A stretch of DNA of 8,572 nucleotides from Prevotellaceae bacterium (GTDB taxonomy: Bacteria; Bacteroidota; Bacteroidia; Bacteroidales; UBA932). The notes beneath the pieces were generated by a model. It searched no databases. It was not told where the DNA came from and saw only the letters and a program-made list of their open reading frames with translations. Location: positions 1 to 8,572 of the forward strand of contig JAIRLC010000149.1 in NCBI GenBank assembly GCA_031259645.1, written 5' to 3'. Below are positions 1 through 7,309 of this stretch, piece after piece. How positions within the stretch are numbered: position 1 is the first letter of the stretch; the number at the start of each line of letters is the position of its first letter. The position numbers and the translations under genes are program-made.

Positions 1-371
1 ATCTCGACGCCGGCGATATTCTTGATATACACCATTACCCCAACCCGAAAATCACGCTGCTCAACACCAAAAAGGCGAACGTGCTGGGCGAATATGGGGG
101 TATCGGTCTGGCCATTGAAGGGCGCCTGTGGCAGCCTGACAAGAATTGGGGGTACGTGCAATTTAAGACCTCGAAGGAAGTTACCGATGAGTATATCAAA
201 TTTATTGGGCAACTGAAGGAAACTGTCAGTCGCGGATATTCGGCAGCGGTTTACACGCAGACCACCGACGTAGAGGGCGAAGTGAACGGCCTAATGACTT
301 ACGACCGCAAGGTTATCAAAATGGAAGAAGACCGCCTGCGGCAGGCCAACAGGGAACTGATTGGAAATTAA
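1..371 (+). CDS. Glycoside hydrolase family 2 enzyme, C-terminal fragment (5' end outside the window)
   Basis: The reading frame is open from base 3 and ends at TAA 369-371, giving about 122 residues of the C-terminal end. What is seen: a segment D-I-H-H-Y-P-N-P, then V-L-G-E-Y-G-G-I-G-L, and later T-D-V-E-G-E-V-N-G-L-M-T-Y-D-R-K. These resemble the end of the TIM barrel in Bacteroidota GH2 proteins (the beta-galactosidase / beta-glucuronidase superfamily). In GH2 enzymes the catalytic nucleophile is a Glu in an E-Y-G or E-Y-A context, so the Glu codon at 90-92 is the candidate nucleophile. The acid/base residue and the N-terminal sugar-binding and immunoglobulin-like domains lie outside. Such enzymes hydrolyse glycosidic bonds of plant or host glycans, usually in the periplasm or at the surface, but the substrate cannot be read from this fragment. 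The gene converges on kdsA and its stop overlaps the kdsA stop by 4 bp. Confidence 0.75.
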   Translation, partial: LDAGDILDIHHYPNPKITLLNTKKANVLGEYGGIGLAIEGRLWQPDKNWGYVQFKTSKEVTDEYIKFIGQLKETVSRGYSAAVYTQTTDVEGEVNGLMTYDRKVIKMEEDRLRQANRELIGN

Positions 372-1186
372 GAGTTATTAACAGCCCGGTGCAGCGGGAG
401 CAAATGCCCAAGCAGACGTTCCATTTCATCGAGCGGAAGCATATTGGCGCCGTCCGACAAGGCTTCGGCAGGGTAGGGGTGGGTTTCGAGAAATAGCCCA
501 TCCACGCCCACAGCAATGCCGGCCTTAGCCAACGTTTCAATCAGCGCGGGTTTGCCACCCGTCACGCCGCTCTTTTGGTTGGGCTGCTGCAAGGAGTGGG
601 TCACATCAAGCACCACCGGCACGCCGTTTTGTTTCATCTCCACGATGCCGCGGAAATCCACCACCAAATCGTAGTACCCGAACTGGGTGCCGCGCTCGGT
701 GAGCATCACGTTGGGGTTGTGCTGCCGCACCTTGTCCACGGCAAAACGCATGGCCTCTGGCGCAAGAAACTGGCCTTTTTTGATGTTCACTACTTTTCCG
801 GTTTGCGCGGCGGCCGCCAGCAGGTCGGTTTGGCGACTGAGGAAGGCCGGTATTTGCAGCACGTCGATATCGTAACGGGCGGCCAATTGCGCCTCGCCGG
901 GTGAATGGATGTCGGTCACTACCGGTATGTCGAAGGCGCGCCGCACCTTCCGGAGTATCTCCAGCGCGGCTTCGTCGCCGATGCCGGTGAACGAGTCGCC
1001 CCGCGAGCGGTTGGCTTTGCGGTAAGACGCCTTGAAAATGTAAGGTATCTTGAATTTGTCGGAGAGCCTCGCGAGGTGCGCGGCTACGTCCATGCATAAT
1101 TTTTCGCTTTCCACCACGCAGGGGCCGGCCATCAGGAAGAAGTTGCCGGAGTCGCGGTGCCGTAAATTAGGTAAATTGGGTATCAT
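368..1186 (-). CDS. kdsA: 3-deoxy-8-phosphooctulonate synthase (Kdo-8-P synthase), metal-dependent class
   Basis: This 272-residue protein condenses phosphoenolpyruvate with arabinose 5-phosphate to give Kdo 8-phosphate, an early cytoplasmic step in making the Kdo of lipid A-core. Seen in the sequence: A-G-P-C-V-V-E-S (residues 20-27), K-A-S-Y-R-K-A-N-R-S (52-61), Q-I-P-A-F-L-S-R-Q-T-D-L (111-122), N-I-K-K-G-Q-F (134-140), D-V-T-H-S-L-Q (194-200) and L-E-T-H-P (233-237). Cys23, His197, Glu234 and Asp245 have exactly the spacing of the metal ligands of Aquifex aeolicus KdsA (Cys11, His185, Glu222, Asp233). The E. coli enzyme has Asn at the Cys position and needs no metal, so this is a class II, metal-dependent enzyme. 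The length is normal. The ATG gives the usual short N-terminus before the first strand. No clear Bacteroidota promoter is seen in the 123 bp before it; transcription may come from cls. Confidence 0.96.
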   Translation of the reverse strand: MIPNLPNLRHRDSGNFFLMAGPCVVESEKLCMDVAAHLARLSDKFKIPYIFKASYRKANRSRGDSFTGIGDEAALEILRKVRRAFDIPVVTDIHSPGEAQLAARYDIDVLQIPAFLSRQTDLLAAAAQTGKVVNIKKGQFLAPEAMRFAVDKVRQHNPNVMLTERGTQFGYYDLVVDFRGIVEMKQNGVPVVLDVTHSLQQPNQKSGVTGGKPALIETLAKAGIAVGVDGLFLETHPYPAEALSDGANMLPLDEMERLLGHLLPLHRAVNNS

Positions 1187-1309
1187 ATTAATTATTAATT
1201 AAGAGGGGAAGAGGCGCGATTAACCGCGCCTGTATACAGTTAAGAGGAGGAGGCGCGATTAATCGCGCCTGTGCTATTTTATTCATTATTAATTGTTCAT
1301 TATTCATTG
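1187..1309. repeat. Intergenic pair of REP-like GC-rich palindromic repeats between cls and kdsA
   Basis: Two imperfect direct copies lie at 1199-1233 and 1240-1272, both built as TTAAGAGG, a G/A-rich spacer, then an AGGCGCG...CGCGCCT palindrome and TGT. The right copy has a perfect 20-bp palindrome (1251-1270; core GGCGCGATTAATCGCGCC). The left copy (1212-1231) has one change, AACCGCGCC for AATCGCGCC. Between them is a perfect palindrome, CTGTATACAG (1230-1239). The flanks are AT-rich, with TTCATTATT repeated at 1282-1290 and 1297-1305. If transcribed toward kdsA, each unit folds into a 7-bp hairpin with a TTAA loop. No coding potential is seen. The look is that of a REP/MITE-like intergenic repeat or of paired hairpins in the kdsA leader. 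Whether it recurs in the genome cannot be seen from one window. Confidence 0.7.
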
Positions 1310-2785
1310 CTATAATAGCGGGGAGAGGAGGCGGGCCAGGCCTTCTCTCAGTTTTTGCCAGAAGCTGCGTTTTTCCCATCGGTAACGGCGCACAAAGCGG
1401 CTATTTTTCATATCTGTCTTAAAGTGCTCTTCGAGTTGCGAGGCAATTTTCTCATCATAGAACAAGGCCGTGATTTCGAAATTGTGCTCAAAGCTGCGGG
1501 TGTCCATATTGGCTGAGCCGATGGAAGCAAATGACCCGTCGATGGTGATAATTTTTGAGTGATTGAACCCTTTTTGGTAGAGATACACCTTCACGCCGGC
1601 CTCCATGAGTTCCGAAAGGTACGACATGGTGCTCCAGTACGTGAGCTTGGAGTCCGATTTGCTGGGCAGTATCAAGCGCACATCCACGCCGCTCAGCGAA
1701 GCGATTTTAATGGCCGTGAGGATGCTGTCGTTCGGGGTGAAATAGGGCGTGATGATGTAGATGTGTTCTTTGGCTTGTGTAATGGCCGAGAAATAGGCCT
1801 GCATGATGCTTGCCCAATCACTGTCGGGTCCCGACGGCACAATCTGCACGTAATGCTTGTCGCGAATATTGAATTTAGGATAATAATTTTCGCGCTGGCC
1901 TACCTGCTTTTTGCTCACAAAAAACCAGTCGAGCAGGAAAGCGGCTTGCAGGGAGTGCACGGCCTCGCCTTCAATGCGGAGGTGGGTGTCGCGCCATGTG
2001 TTAAAATCTCCGCCGCCGATATACCGGTCGGCAATGTTGATACCGCCCAAAAAACCTATGCGGCCGTCCACCACCAATATTTTCCGGTGGTTCCGGTAGT
2101 TCACGGTGCGACTGAGCCATGGAAATCTTACTTTTGCAAAAGGGTATATTTTTACGCCGGCCTTGCTCAGTTCGGCCACATACTGTTTCGGCAATTTCCA
2201 GCTTCCTATATCGTCGTAAATCACGCGCACTTCCACGCCTTCCTGCACCTTGCGTATCAGCAGGTCTTTGATTTCGGTGCCAATCTTGTCGGCCTCGATA
2301 ATGTAGGACTCCAGATGGATACTGTAATGCGCCTCGGCGATACTTTTTTTCATGGCTGCGAACGTGTCGCTGCCATTGCCATATACCTCCACCTTGTTCT
2401 TGTAAGTGAGCAAAGCCCTGCTGTTGTTGAGTTGCAGCAGGATGGTGTTTTTAAATTTCTCTATTTTTTTCGCATTCTTCCATTCGGCGTAATAAATCTG
2501 CAGGATTTGCCGTTTGCCCAAACTGTCCATGATAGCCACGTCGCGCAGCCCTTTGCGGCTGTACATTTTCCGCTTGCGGTGGTTTTGTCCCAGAAACAGG
2601 TAAAGGATGATGCCGATGTAGGGGAGCGTGAGCAGCACCACAATCCACGACAGAGTTTTCACAGGGTTCAGCCGGCTGAGCACCATCATGATGATGATGT
2701 AAATGGCCAGCATCAGGTAAAAGCCCATCAGAAGAAGGGCCACATGATTGGAAATCCAGTGCCATATATTACATAGTATGTCCAT
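1310..2785 (-). CDS. cls: Cardiolipin synthase, two-PLD-domain type
   Basis: This 491-residue membrane enzyme of the phospholipase D superfamily joins two phosphatidylglycerol molecules into cardiolipin plus glycerol at the inner membrane. Order of parts: a hydrophobic N-terminus with two likely membrane segments (about residues 14-36 and 44-65) separated by a short loop with N-P-V-K, matching the PLDc_N region; a basic stretch (69-82); then two PLD domains. The first HKD motif is H233-x-K235-x4-D240 followed by G-G-I-N; the second is H409-x-K411-x4-D416 followed by G-S-A-N-M-D. Both are complete, so the enzyme should be active. The length is close to the usual 480-500 residues of bacterial ClsA-type enzymes. 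It starts 12 bp after the stop of the S46 peptidase gene, which suggests co-transcription. Family assignment is firm; exact phospholipid preference is inferred from the family. Confidence 0.95.
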   Translation of the reverse strand: MDILCNIWHWISNHVALLLMGFYLMLAIYIIIMMVLSRLNPVKTLSWIVVLLTLPYIGIILYLFLGQNHRKRKMYSRKGLRDVAIMDSLGKRQILQIYYAEWKNAKKIEKFKNTILLQLNNSRALLTYKNKVEVYGNGSDTFAAMKKSIAEAHYSIHLESYIIEADKIGTEIKDLLIRKVQEGVEVRVIYDDIGSWKLPKQYVAELSKAGVKIYPFAKVRFPWLSRTVNYRNHRKILVVDGRIGFLGGINIADRYIGGGDFNTWRDTHLRIEGEAVHSLQAAFLLDWFFVSKKQVGQRENYYPKFNIRDKHYVQIVPSGPDSDWASIMQAYFSAITQAKEHIYIITPYFTPNDSILTAIKIASLSGVDVRLILPSKSDSKLTYWSTMSYLSELMEAGVKVYLYQKGFNHSKIITIDGSFASIGSANMDTRSFEHNFEITALFYDEKIASQLEEHFKTDMKNSRFVRRYRWEKRSFWQKLREGLARLLSPLL

Positions 2786-2797
2786 CTTGCGGATGCG

Positions 2798-4939
2798 TTA
2801 CATTGTAAAATTCATTTCATCCAGTAAATAACCCGCACCGGCAATTTTGTCAATCACGAATAGCACGTAACGTATGTCCACCGCAATATTGCGGCAAATT
2901 CCGGAATCATATTCCACGTCGCTCATGGTGCTTTCCCACGTGCGGTCGAAGTTTATTCCTATCAGTTCTCCGTGCCCGTTTAGCACGGGGCTTCCGGAAT
3001 TACCTCCGGTGGTATGGTTGGTGGCTATGAAAGCCACTGGAACAGTGCCGTTTTCAGCCCACCGGCCGTAATCTTTAGCGGCTACTACTTCCCGTAACCG
3101 TTGCGGGATGTTGTAGTCATATATGCCGGGATTGTCTTTCTCCATAATGCCTTCGATGGTTGATTGGGGAAGGTAATATACGGCATTGACGGGCGTGTAT
3201 CCCGCCACTTTGCCGTAGGCTATGCGCAGCGTGGAATTGGCGTCGGGGTAAAAGTCGCGCCCGGACTGGAAGGCCATCAGGCCGCGCATGTAATCGCGAT
3301 ATAATGCGTTGATTTGCGCCTGCAGGGTACGGTATGGTTTTTCTACATTTTCCCTGTAAAAGTCATTGCTTTTTTTGTAAAGCATAAACAACGGATCGTG
3401 AAGCAGGGCATGGGCAAGGCCGTTTTTGTCTTGTTGCAACAATCGTTCCACTGTCTCTTGGGACGTAAACAGGGTGCGGGCATACAGCGTGTCGGACAGG
3501 GCTGCCATATCACCGTTATGTTTTTTACTTTCATTGCTTAGCGCAGGCGGGATAAAGGCTGCGGGGACGTGCTGCAGGTATTCGGTAAGCAGCGCCACGA
3601 AAGTTTGTTTGTCGATAACGCGTGAATAATTTTTAAAAAAGTCGGACGTGCGGGTTTGTAGCCGGCGTTTCACGAGGGTATCGGGTGTGGCGTTTTTTTC
3701 GTTGATAAGCGATGCGAAAGCCGCCACGTAATTTATTATTTCAATGGCGTTGAATGCCTCCAGTTGGTAGTCGCGCACAGCCGCATATACCTGCCAGGCC
3801 TTGTAATATTCGGCAAAGCGGGGCAGCAAAGTGTTATATTCCGGTTTATCGGCCGCCCATGCCGCAAATTGCGCTTCCAGCGCCTGCTTCTTTTCTGTGG
3901 TTTTGAGTCGTATCAAGCCTTTTAGTTCGCCTTGCCATTTTTTCCATGCATTCGCCACAGCGGCCTGCTTCGCAGTGTATTTGATGCGCGTAGCGGCGTC
4001 TTTCGCCATTTCGCTTTTCATGATGTCGAGCCGGATACTGCGTAGTTTTATTTTTTCGGGATTGCTGAAGTTCACCATATGTTTTACGGCTTCGGAATAT
4101 AGGTGTTCAGACGTGCGTCCAGGGAAACCGTATATAAAGGTGAAATCGTTTTCCTTAAAACCTTTCAACGATATGCGGAGCGATGTTTTAGGCCGGTAGG
4201 GGATGTTATCGGCCGAATAGGCAGCGGGCTTGTTGTCCTGATTGGCGTAAATGCGGAACAGAGAACAGTCGCCGGTATGGCGGGGCCACATCCAGTTGTC
4301 GGTGTCGCCGCCGAATTTCCCGATGGAAGAAGGGGGCGCGCCCACCAGCCGGACGTCTTCAAAAACCTGATAAACGAACAGGTAAAACTGATTGTCGTAG
4401 TACATGCTTTCTATGGTGGCTTGTACGCCTTTTTCCTTTACTTCTCCTTTAATAATAGCCGCCTTGTTCCTACTTATTTTCGACGCCCTTTCCGCCTCCG
4501 GCATGCTGGCAGTCACACCTTTGAGCGCTTGTGCAGTAACATCTTTCATGCGTAGCAGAAACTTTACGCTAAGTCTTTTGCAGGGCAGTTCTTCGCTAAA
4601 GTTTTTGGCCCAGAAGCCGTCTTTCAGGTAGTCGTGTGCTTCGGAACTGTGCGCCTGTATTTGTCCCAGCCCGCAATGGTGGTTGGTGAGCAGCAGCCCT
4701 TGACCGGAAATAAGTTCGGCCGTGCATCCGCCATCGAATTGCACAATGGCGTCCTTGAGGCACGCCTGATTGACACTGTAAATGTCGCTGGCCGACAGTT
4801 TCAGCCCTTTGGCCTGCATGTCGATAATGCGCGATTCGATGAGCGAAGGCAGCCACATGCCTTCGTCGGCAAGCGTTGTAACCACAAAAAAGAGATGGAG
4901 CACGACCCACAAACCCGTCCGTTTTATTTTAATTACCAT
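2798..4939 (-). CDS. dpp11: S46-family dipeptidyl-peptidase, predicted DPP11 (Asp/Glu-specific)
   Basis: This 713-residue exported serine exopeptidase removes N-terminal dipeptides from peptides, a periplasmic step in amino-acid feeding by asaccharolytic or proteolytic Bacteroidota. Residues 1-24 form a signal peptide (K/R-rich start, hydrophobic stretch 9-22, likely cut after T-L-A), leaving a mature start D-E-G-M-W-L-P as in the family. The chymotrypsin-like triad is visible: His88 in T-N-H-H-C-G, Asp224 in R-H-T-G-D-C-S, Ser648 in G-G-N-S-G-S-P. The middle, about 290-560, is the alpha-helical lid typical of S46. Arg666 in N-F-D-R-T-W-E lies 18 residues after the nucleophile, the same distance as Arg673 from Ser655 in Porphyromonas gingivalis DPP11. 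In that family Arg gives preference for Asp/Glu at P1, whereas DPP7 has Gly there. DPP11 is therefore more likely than DPP7. mtaB lies 39 bp upstream and cls 12 bp downstream. Confidence 0.93.
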   Translation of the reverse strand: MVIKIKRTGLWVVLHLFFVVTTLADEGMWLPSLIESRIIDMQAKGLKLSASDIYSVNQACLKDAIVQFDGGCTAELISGQGLLLTNHHCGLGQIQAHSSEAHDYLKDGFWAKNFSEELPCKRLSVKFLLRMKDVTAQALKGVTASMPEAERASKISRNKAAIIKGEVKEKGVQATIESMYYDNQFYLFVYQVFEDVRLVGAPPSSIGKFGGDTDNWMWPRHTGDCSLFRIYANQDNKPAAYSADNIPYRPKTSLRISLKGFKENDFTFIYGFPGRTSEHLYSEAVKHMVNFSNPEKIKLRSIRLDIMKSEMAKDAATRIKYTAKQAAVANAWKKWQGELKGLIRLKTTEKKQALEAQFAAWAADKPEYNTLLPRFAEYYKAWQVYAAVRDYQLEAFNAIEIINYVAAFASLINEKNATPDTLVKRRLQTRTSDFFKNYSRVIDKQTFVALLTEYLQHVPAAFIPPALSNESKKHNGDMAALSDTLYARTLFTSQETVERLLQQDKNGLAHALLHDPLFMLYKKSNDFYRENVEKPYRTLQAQINALYRDYMRGLMAFQSGRDFYPDANSTLRIAYGKVAGYTPVNAVYYLPQSTIEGIMEKDNPGIYDYNIPQRLREVVAAKDYGRWAENGTVPVAFIATNHTTGGNSGSPVLNGHGELIGINFDRTWESTMSDVEYDSGICRNIAVDIRYVLFVIDKIAGAGYLLDEMNFTM

Positions 4940-4978
4940 ATAACCGTTTTTATTAAAATATAAAGTAAAGATAATAAA

Positions 4979-6271
4979 TTATTTTGATATAATCATATTT
5001 CCGCTATCGGAAGAAATTCCGGTGGTGTGCACGGCGATGATTTGTCCTGAAAGCGCGGGGTTGTACGGCGTTTCCACCTTAATGTAATTGCGGGTATAGC
5101 CGGACATCTTGCCGCCTTTGTTGGCGTCTTCGAACAATACCTGCTCATCGATTCCTATGTTTTGTTCATAGAATTTTGCGTGCAAGGCGTCACTGAGCTT
5201 GGTCAATACAGCGGCACGCTGTGTTTTTTCCTGCTCGGCAACCTGCTCGTCGAATCCTGCGGCAAGCGTGTCGGGACGGGCAGAGTAGGGGAAGACGTGT
5301 AAAAATGCCGGCGAGAGTTGTTCCAGAAAATAACGGGTATCTTCAAAATCTTCGGGGGTTTCGCCGGGAAAGCCTGTGATTACATCCACGCCGATAAAAG
5401 CGCGGGGCATAAAACGCCGTATGTCGCCCACCCGTTGGGCGAAAAGTTCGCGCGTATAACGCCGTTTCATCCGTTCCAGTATCTTATTGCTGCCCGACTG
5501 TAGCGGAATATGAAAGTGCGGTAATATTTTTGAGGAGCGCGCAATCCATTGAATCATTTCGTTGGTGAGCAAGTTGGGCTCAATAGAGGAGAGGCGGTAA
5601 CGGGCAATACCTTCCACGTCATGCAGCGCTTTCAGCAGGTCGAAAAAATTCTCACCGGTGCTTTTCCCAAAATCGCCGATATTCACGCCGGTAATCACAA
5701 TTTCTTTAATGCCCTGCTTAGCGATTATGCCGGCCGTTTCTACTAATTTTTTTACCGGCATATTGCGGCTGTCGCCCCGCGCCAGCGGCACAGTACAGTA
5801 GGTGCAATGATAATCACAGCCATCCTGTACTTTTAGAAACGAACGGGTGCGGTCGCCCGAAGAAAAGGCGGGGAAAAAGCTGTTGGGTGCGGGACGGCAA
5901 TAATTGTCGGGGCTGGCTTCCCGCAAGGTGGTGTGCGGGGTATAAAACAGGCTTTTGTCCATGAGGATGGTCAATCCCTTGACATCCTTGCATAGTTCGT
6001 TGATTTCATGCGGGCGCAATTGCGCGTAACAGCCGGTAACAATAACCTGAGCGCCGGGATTTAACTTTGCCACGCGCCGGATGGCTTGCCGGCACTTGCG
6101 CTCGGACGCCAATGTTACCGCACAGGTGTTGATCACATAAATGTCGGCCGCTTTCAGGGGTGACACCCGTTCGTATCCCGATTCGGGAAATTGCCGCGCA
6201 ATCGTAGAAGTTTCAGAAAAGTTGAGTTTGCAACCGAGCGTAACAAAGGCTATTTTTTGTTTTTTTTCCAT
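4979..6271 (-). CDS. mtaB: tRNA t6A37 methylthiotransferase MtaB
   Basis: This radical-SAM enzyme converts t6A at position 37 of ANN-decoding tRNAs to ms2t6A. With the start at 6269-6271 it has 430 residues. Seen: an N-terminal MTTase domain with three cluster-binding cysteines, Cys14 (T-L-G-C-K-L-N), Cys50 (N-T-C-A-V-T) and Cys81 (T-G-C-Y-A-Q); the radical-SAM motif Cys152-x3-Cys156-x2-Cys159 (C-D-Y-H-C-T-Y-C); G-V-N-I-G-D-F-G; L-S-S-I-E-P; and a C-terminal TRAM-like domain. The L-G-C-K-L-N and C-D-Y-H-C-T-Y-C signatures point to MtaB rather than MiaB or RimO. An in-frame ATG at 6293-6295 would add 8 residues, but it falls in the loop of the tRNA terminator; M-E-K-K-Q-K-I-A-F is the usual family start, so the inner ATG is chosen. 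The gene is 36 bp from tRNA-Val and is likely first in a run with dpp11 and cls. Confidence 0.94.
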   Translation of the reverse strand: MEKKQKIAFVTLGCKLNFSETSTIARQFPESGYERVSPLKAADIYVINTCAVTLASERKCRQAIRRVAKLNPGAQVIVTGCYAQLRPHEINELCKDVKGLTILMDKSLFYTPHTTLREASPDNYCRPAPNSFFPAFSSGDRTRSFLKVQDGCDYHCTYCTVPLARGDSRNMPVKKLVETAGIIAKQGIKEIVITGVNIGDFGKSTGENFFDLLKALHDVEGIARYRLSSIEPNLLTNEMIQWIARSSKILPHFHIPLQSGSNKILERMKRRYTRELFAQRVGDIRRFMPRAFIGVDVITGFPGETPEDFEDTRYFLEQLSPAFLHVFPYSARPDTLAAGFDEQVAEQEKTQRAAVLTKLSDALHAKFYEQNIGIDEQVLFEDANKGGKMSGYTRNYIKVETPYNPALSGQIIAVHTTGISSDSGNMIISK

Positions 6272-6276
6272 GGTTA

Positions 6277-6306
6277 AAATAAAAAAGCCATCCATCCGAT
6301 GGCTTT
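6277..6306 (-). terminator. Rho-independent terminator of tRNA-Val
   Basis: On the minus strand, AAAGCCATC (6306-6298), loop GGATG (6297-6293) and GATGGCTTT (6292-6284) form a perfect 9-bp stem with a 5-nt loop, continued by a T-rich tract down to about 6277. The stem begins one base after the mature tRNA 3' end and the T tract ends only a few bases before the mtaB ATG, so it separates the tRNA from mtaB. Confidence 0.88.
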
Positions 6307-6307
6307 G

Positions 6308-6382
6308 TGGGAGCTATAGGGTTCGAACCTATGACCCCCTGCTTGTAAGGCAGGTGCTCTAAACCAGCTGAGCTAAGCTCCC
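6308..6382 (-). tRNA. tRNA-Val, anticodon UAC
   Basis: The minus strand folds into a complete 75-nt cloverleaf. The acceptor stem is GGGAGCT with AGCTCCC, discriminator A. The D arm is GCTC / GAGC around AGCTGGTTTA. The anticodon stem is CCTGC / GCAGG with loop CTTACAA (anticodon TAC, plus-strand positions 6345-6347). The variable loop is 5 nt (GGGTC) and the T arm is ATAGG-TTCGAAC-CCTAT. No 3' CCA is encoded; the next bases are CAA, so CCA must be added by nucleotidyltransferase. It reads GUN valine codons, mainly GUA and GUG. It has its own promoter 16 bp upstream and a terminator directly downstream, so it is a single-gene unit. Confidence 0.97.
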
Positions 6383-6398
6383 TTTTGATTTGGGACGA

Positions 6399-6430
6399 CA
6401 AAGGTAGATGATTTTTTTGTAATTTACAAA
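6399..6430 (-). promoter_or_regulatory. Bacteroidota-type promoter of tRNA-Val
   Basis: Read on the minus strand, TTTG (6430-6427) and TACCTTTG (6406-6399) are separated by 20 bp. This matches the primary sigma factor consensus of Bacteroidota (TTTG at -33, TAnnTTTG at -7). The tRNA 5' end at 6382 would follow a leader of roughly 10 nt. The match is exact in both boxes and supports the phylum assignment. Confidence 0.82.
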
Positions 6431-6444
6431 CTTTTGTTCAAAAA

Positions 6445-7293
6445 TTATTCTTCATCCTCGTCCGCCTCATCCGAAAAATCGCTATTATCGTCGCCGGTAT
6501 CGGGGAAATCGTCATTATCGGAGCCGGTATTTTCGGGGCCTCCGCCAAATATTTCTTTTTCCACTTCCTCGTAATCGGTATCGACCTTCACGTCAATTTT
6601 AACGAGGTACGTCACGGTGGGCAGGTCAATGGTAATGGCGTAAAAGTACGTGCCGTCGGGCTTGTCAACCTTCATGATGTCAGCCATATAATCATTATAT
6701 CCGTGCGGATACTTTTCCTTAATGGCATCGAGCACATCTTGTGTGAGGTTTTTGTAACTGACTACTAACCGGCGTTTTCCGCCCGGTTGTACCGGTATTT
6801 TCTTCACAGGAGCGACGATGGGCTTTTTTTCTTGCTTTACAGCCGCCACCGCTTTTTTGCTTTCGGGCTTTTTAACCTGCTTGGGTACGTTTTTTACCGT
6901 TTTTTGAACCGGCTTTGGCGCTGTTTTTACCGCTTTTACGGGCTTTTTGACTTGTTTGCTTTTTACCGTTTTAGCGACAGGTTTAGCTGGTTTTTTCGTT
7001 TTTTTAACAGGTGCAATTTTTTTTACAGGCTTTTTTACCACGACTACTTTCCTCGACGGAACAGTTTTTTTCGCCGTTGTTTTCTTGGCCTTTACAGGAG
7101 CTTTTTTAACAACTGGTTTAGCCGGCTTTTTTGCCGGTTTAGCTGTCTTTTTAGGTGCAGAGGCTGTTTTTTTGAGCACAGCCTTTTTAGCCGGCTTAGC
7201 CGGAACTTTCTTGTTCTTAACAGGTTTCGTTATTTTTTTTACCGTTTTGGCAGCAGGTTTGGTTTTTTTAGCTGTGACAGGTTTTTTCGACAT
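6445..7293 (-). CDS. Histone H1-like lysine-rich protein with conserved C-terminal core and acidic tail
   Basis: The protein has 282 residues in three parts. Residues 1-171 are almost only Lys, Ala, Pro, Val and Thr, with many K-K-P, A-K-K and P-V-K repeats, one Arg (81), two acidic residues (Glu144, Glu155) and no aromatics. This is disordered and strongly basic, like the C-terminal tail of histone H1. Residues 173-249 are an ordered alpha/beta-like core (K-R-R-L-V-V-S-Y-K-N-L-T, K-Y-P-H-G-Y, V-D-K-P-D-G-T) of a kind I recall in uncharacterised Bacteroidota proteins. Residues 250-282 are Asp/Glu-rich with no Lys or Arg. The basic part suggests DNA or RNA binding in the nucleoid; the acidic tail could fold back and shield it. 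Role is inferred from composition only. The gene stands alone, 62 bp before tRNA-Val, and the provirus junction lies about 135 bp upstream of its start. Confidence 0.85.
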   Translation of the reverse strand: MSKKPVTAKKTKPAAKTVKKITKPVKNKKVPAKPAKKAVLKKTASAPKKTAKPAKKPAKPVVKKAPVKAKKTTAKKTVPSRKVVVVKKPVKKIAPVKKTKKPAKPVAKTVKSKQVKKPVKAVKTAPKPVQKTVKNVPKQVKKPESKKAVAAVKQEKKPIVAPVKKIPVQPGGKRRLVVSYKNLTQDVLDAIKEKYPHGYNDYMADIMKVDKPDGTYFYAITIDLPTVTYLVKIDVKVDTDYEEVEKEIFGGGPENTGSDNDDFPDTGDDNSDFSDEADEDEE

Positions 7294-7309
7294 AATTTAA
7301 GAAAAATAA

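Noticed and set aside
1559..2776. Long open frame of 405 codons on the plus strand, antisense to cls
   Set aside because: It lies fully opposite the cardiolipin synthase gene, whose two HKD motifs are complete. Its His/Val/Gln-rich translation matches no family I know and is what GC-biased third positions of the real gene produce on the other strand.
4940..4978. Promoter for dpp11 in the 39-bp gap after mtaB
   Set aside because: TATCTTTA on the minus strand is close to TAnnTTTG, but no TTTG is found at the required distance upstream, so co-transcription with mtaB is the simpler reading.
6293..6295. Upstream ATG for mtaB that would add eight residues
   Set aside because: It lies in the loop of the tRNA-Val terminator hairpin, so the start codon would be inside a structure meant to end transcription. 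The ATG at 6269-6271 gives the normal family N-terminus.
6213..6401. Minus-strand frame of 62 codons across the tRNA
   Set aside because: It is a translation of the tRNA-Val gene and its terminator; the cloverleaf explains the sequence.
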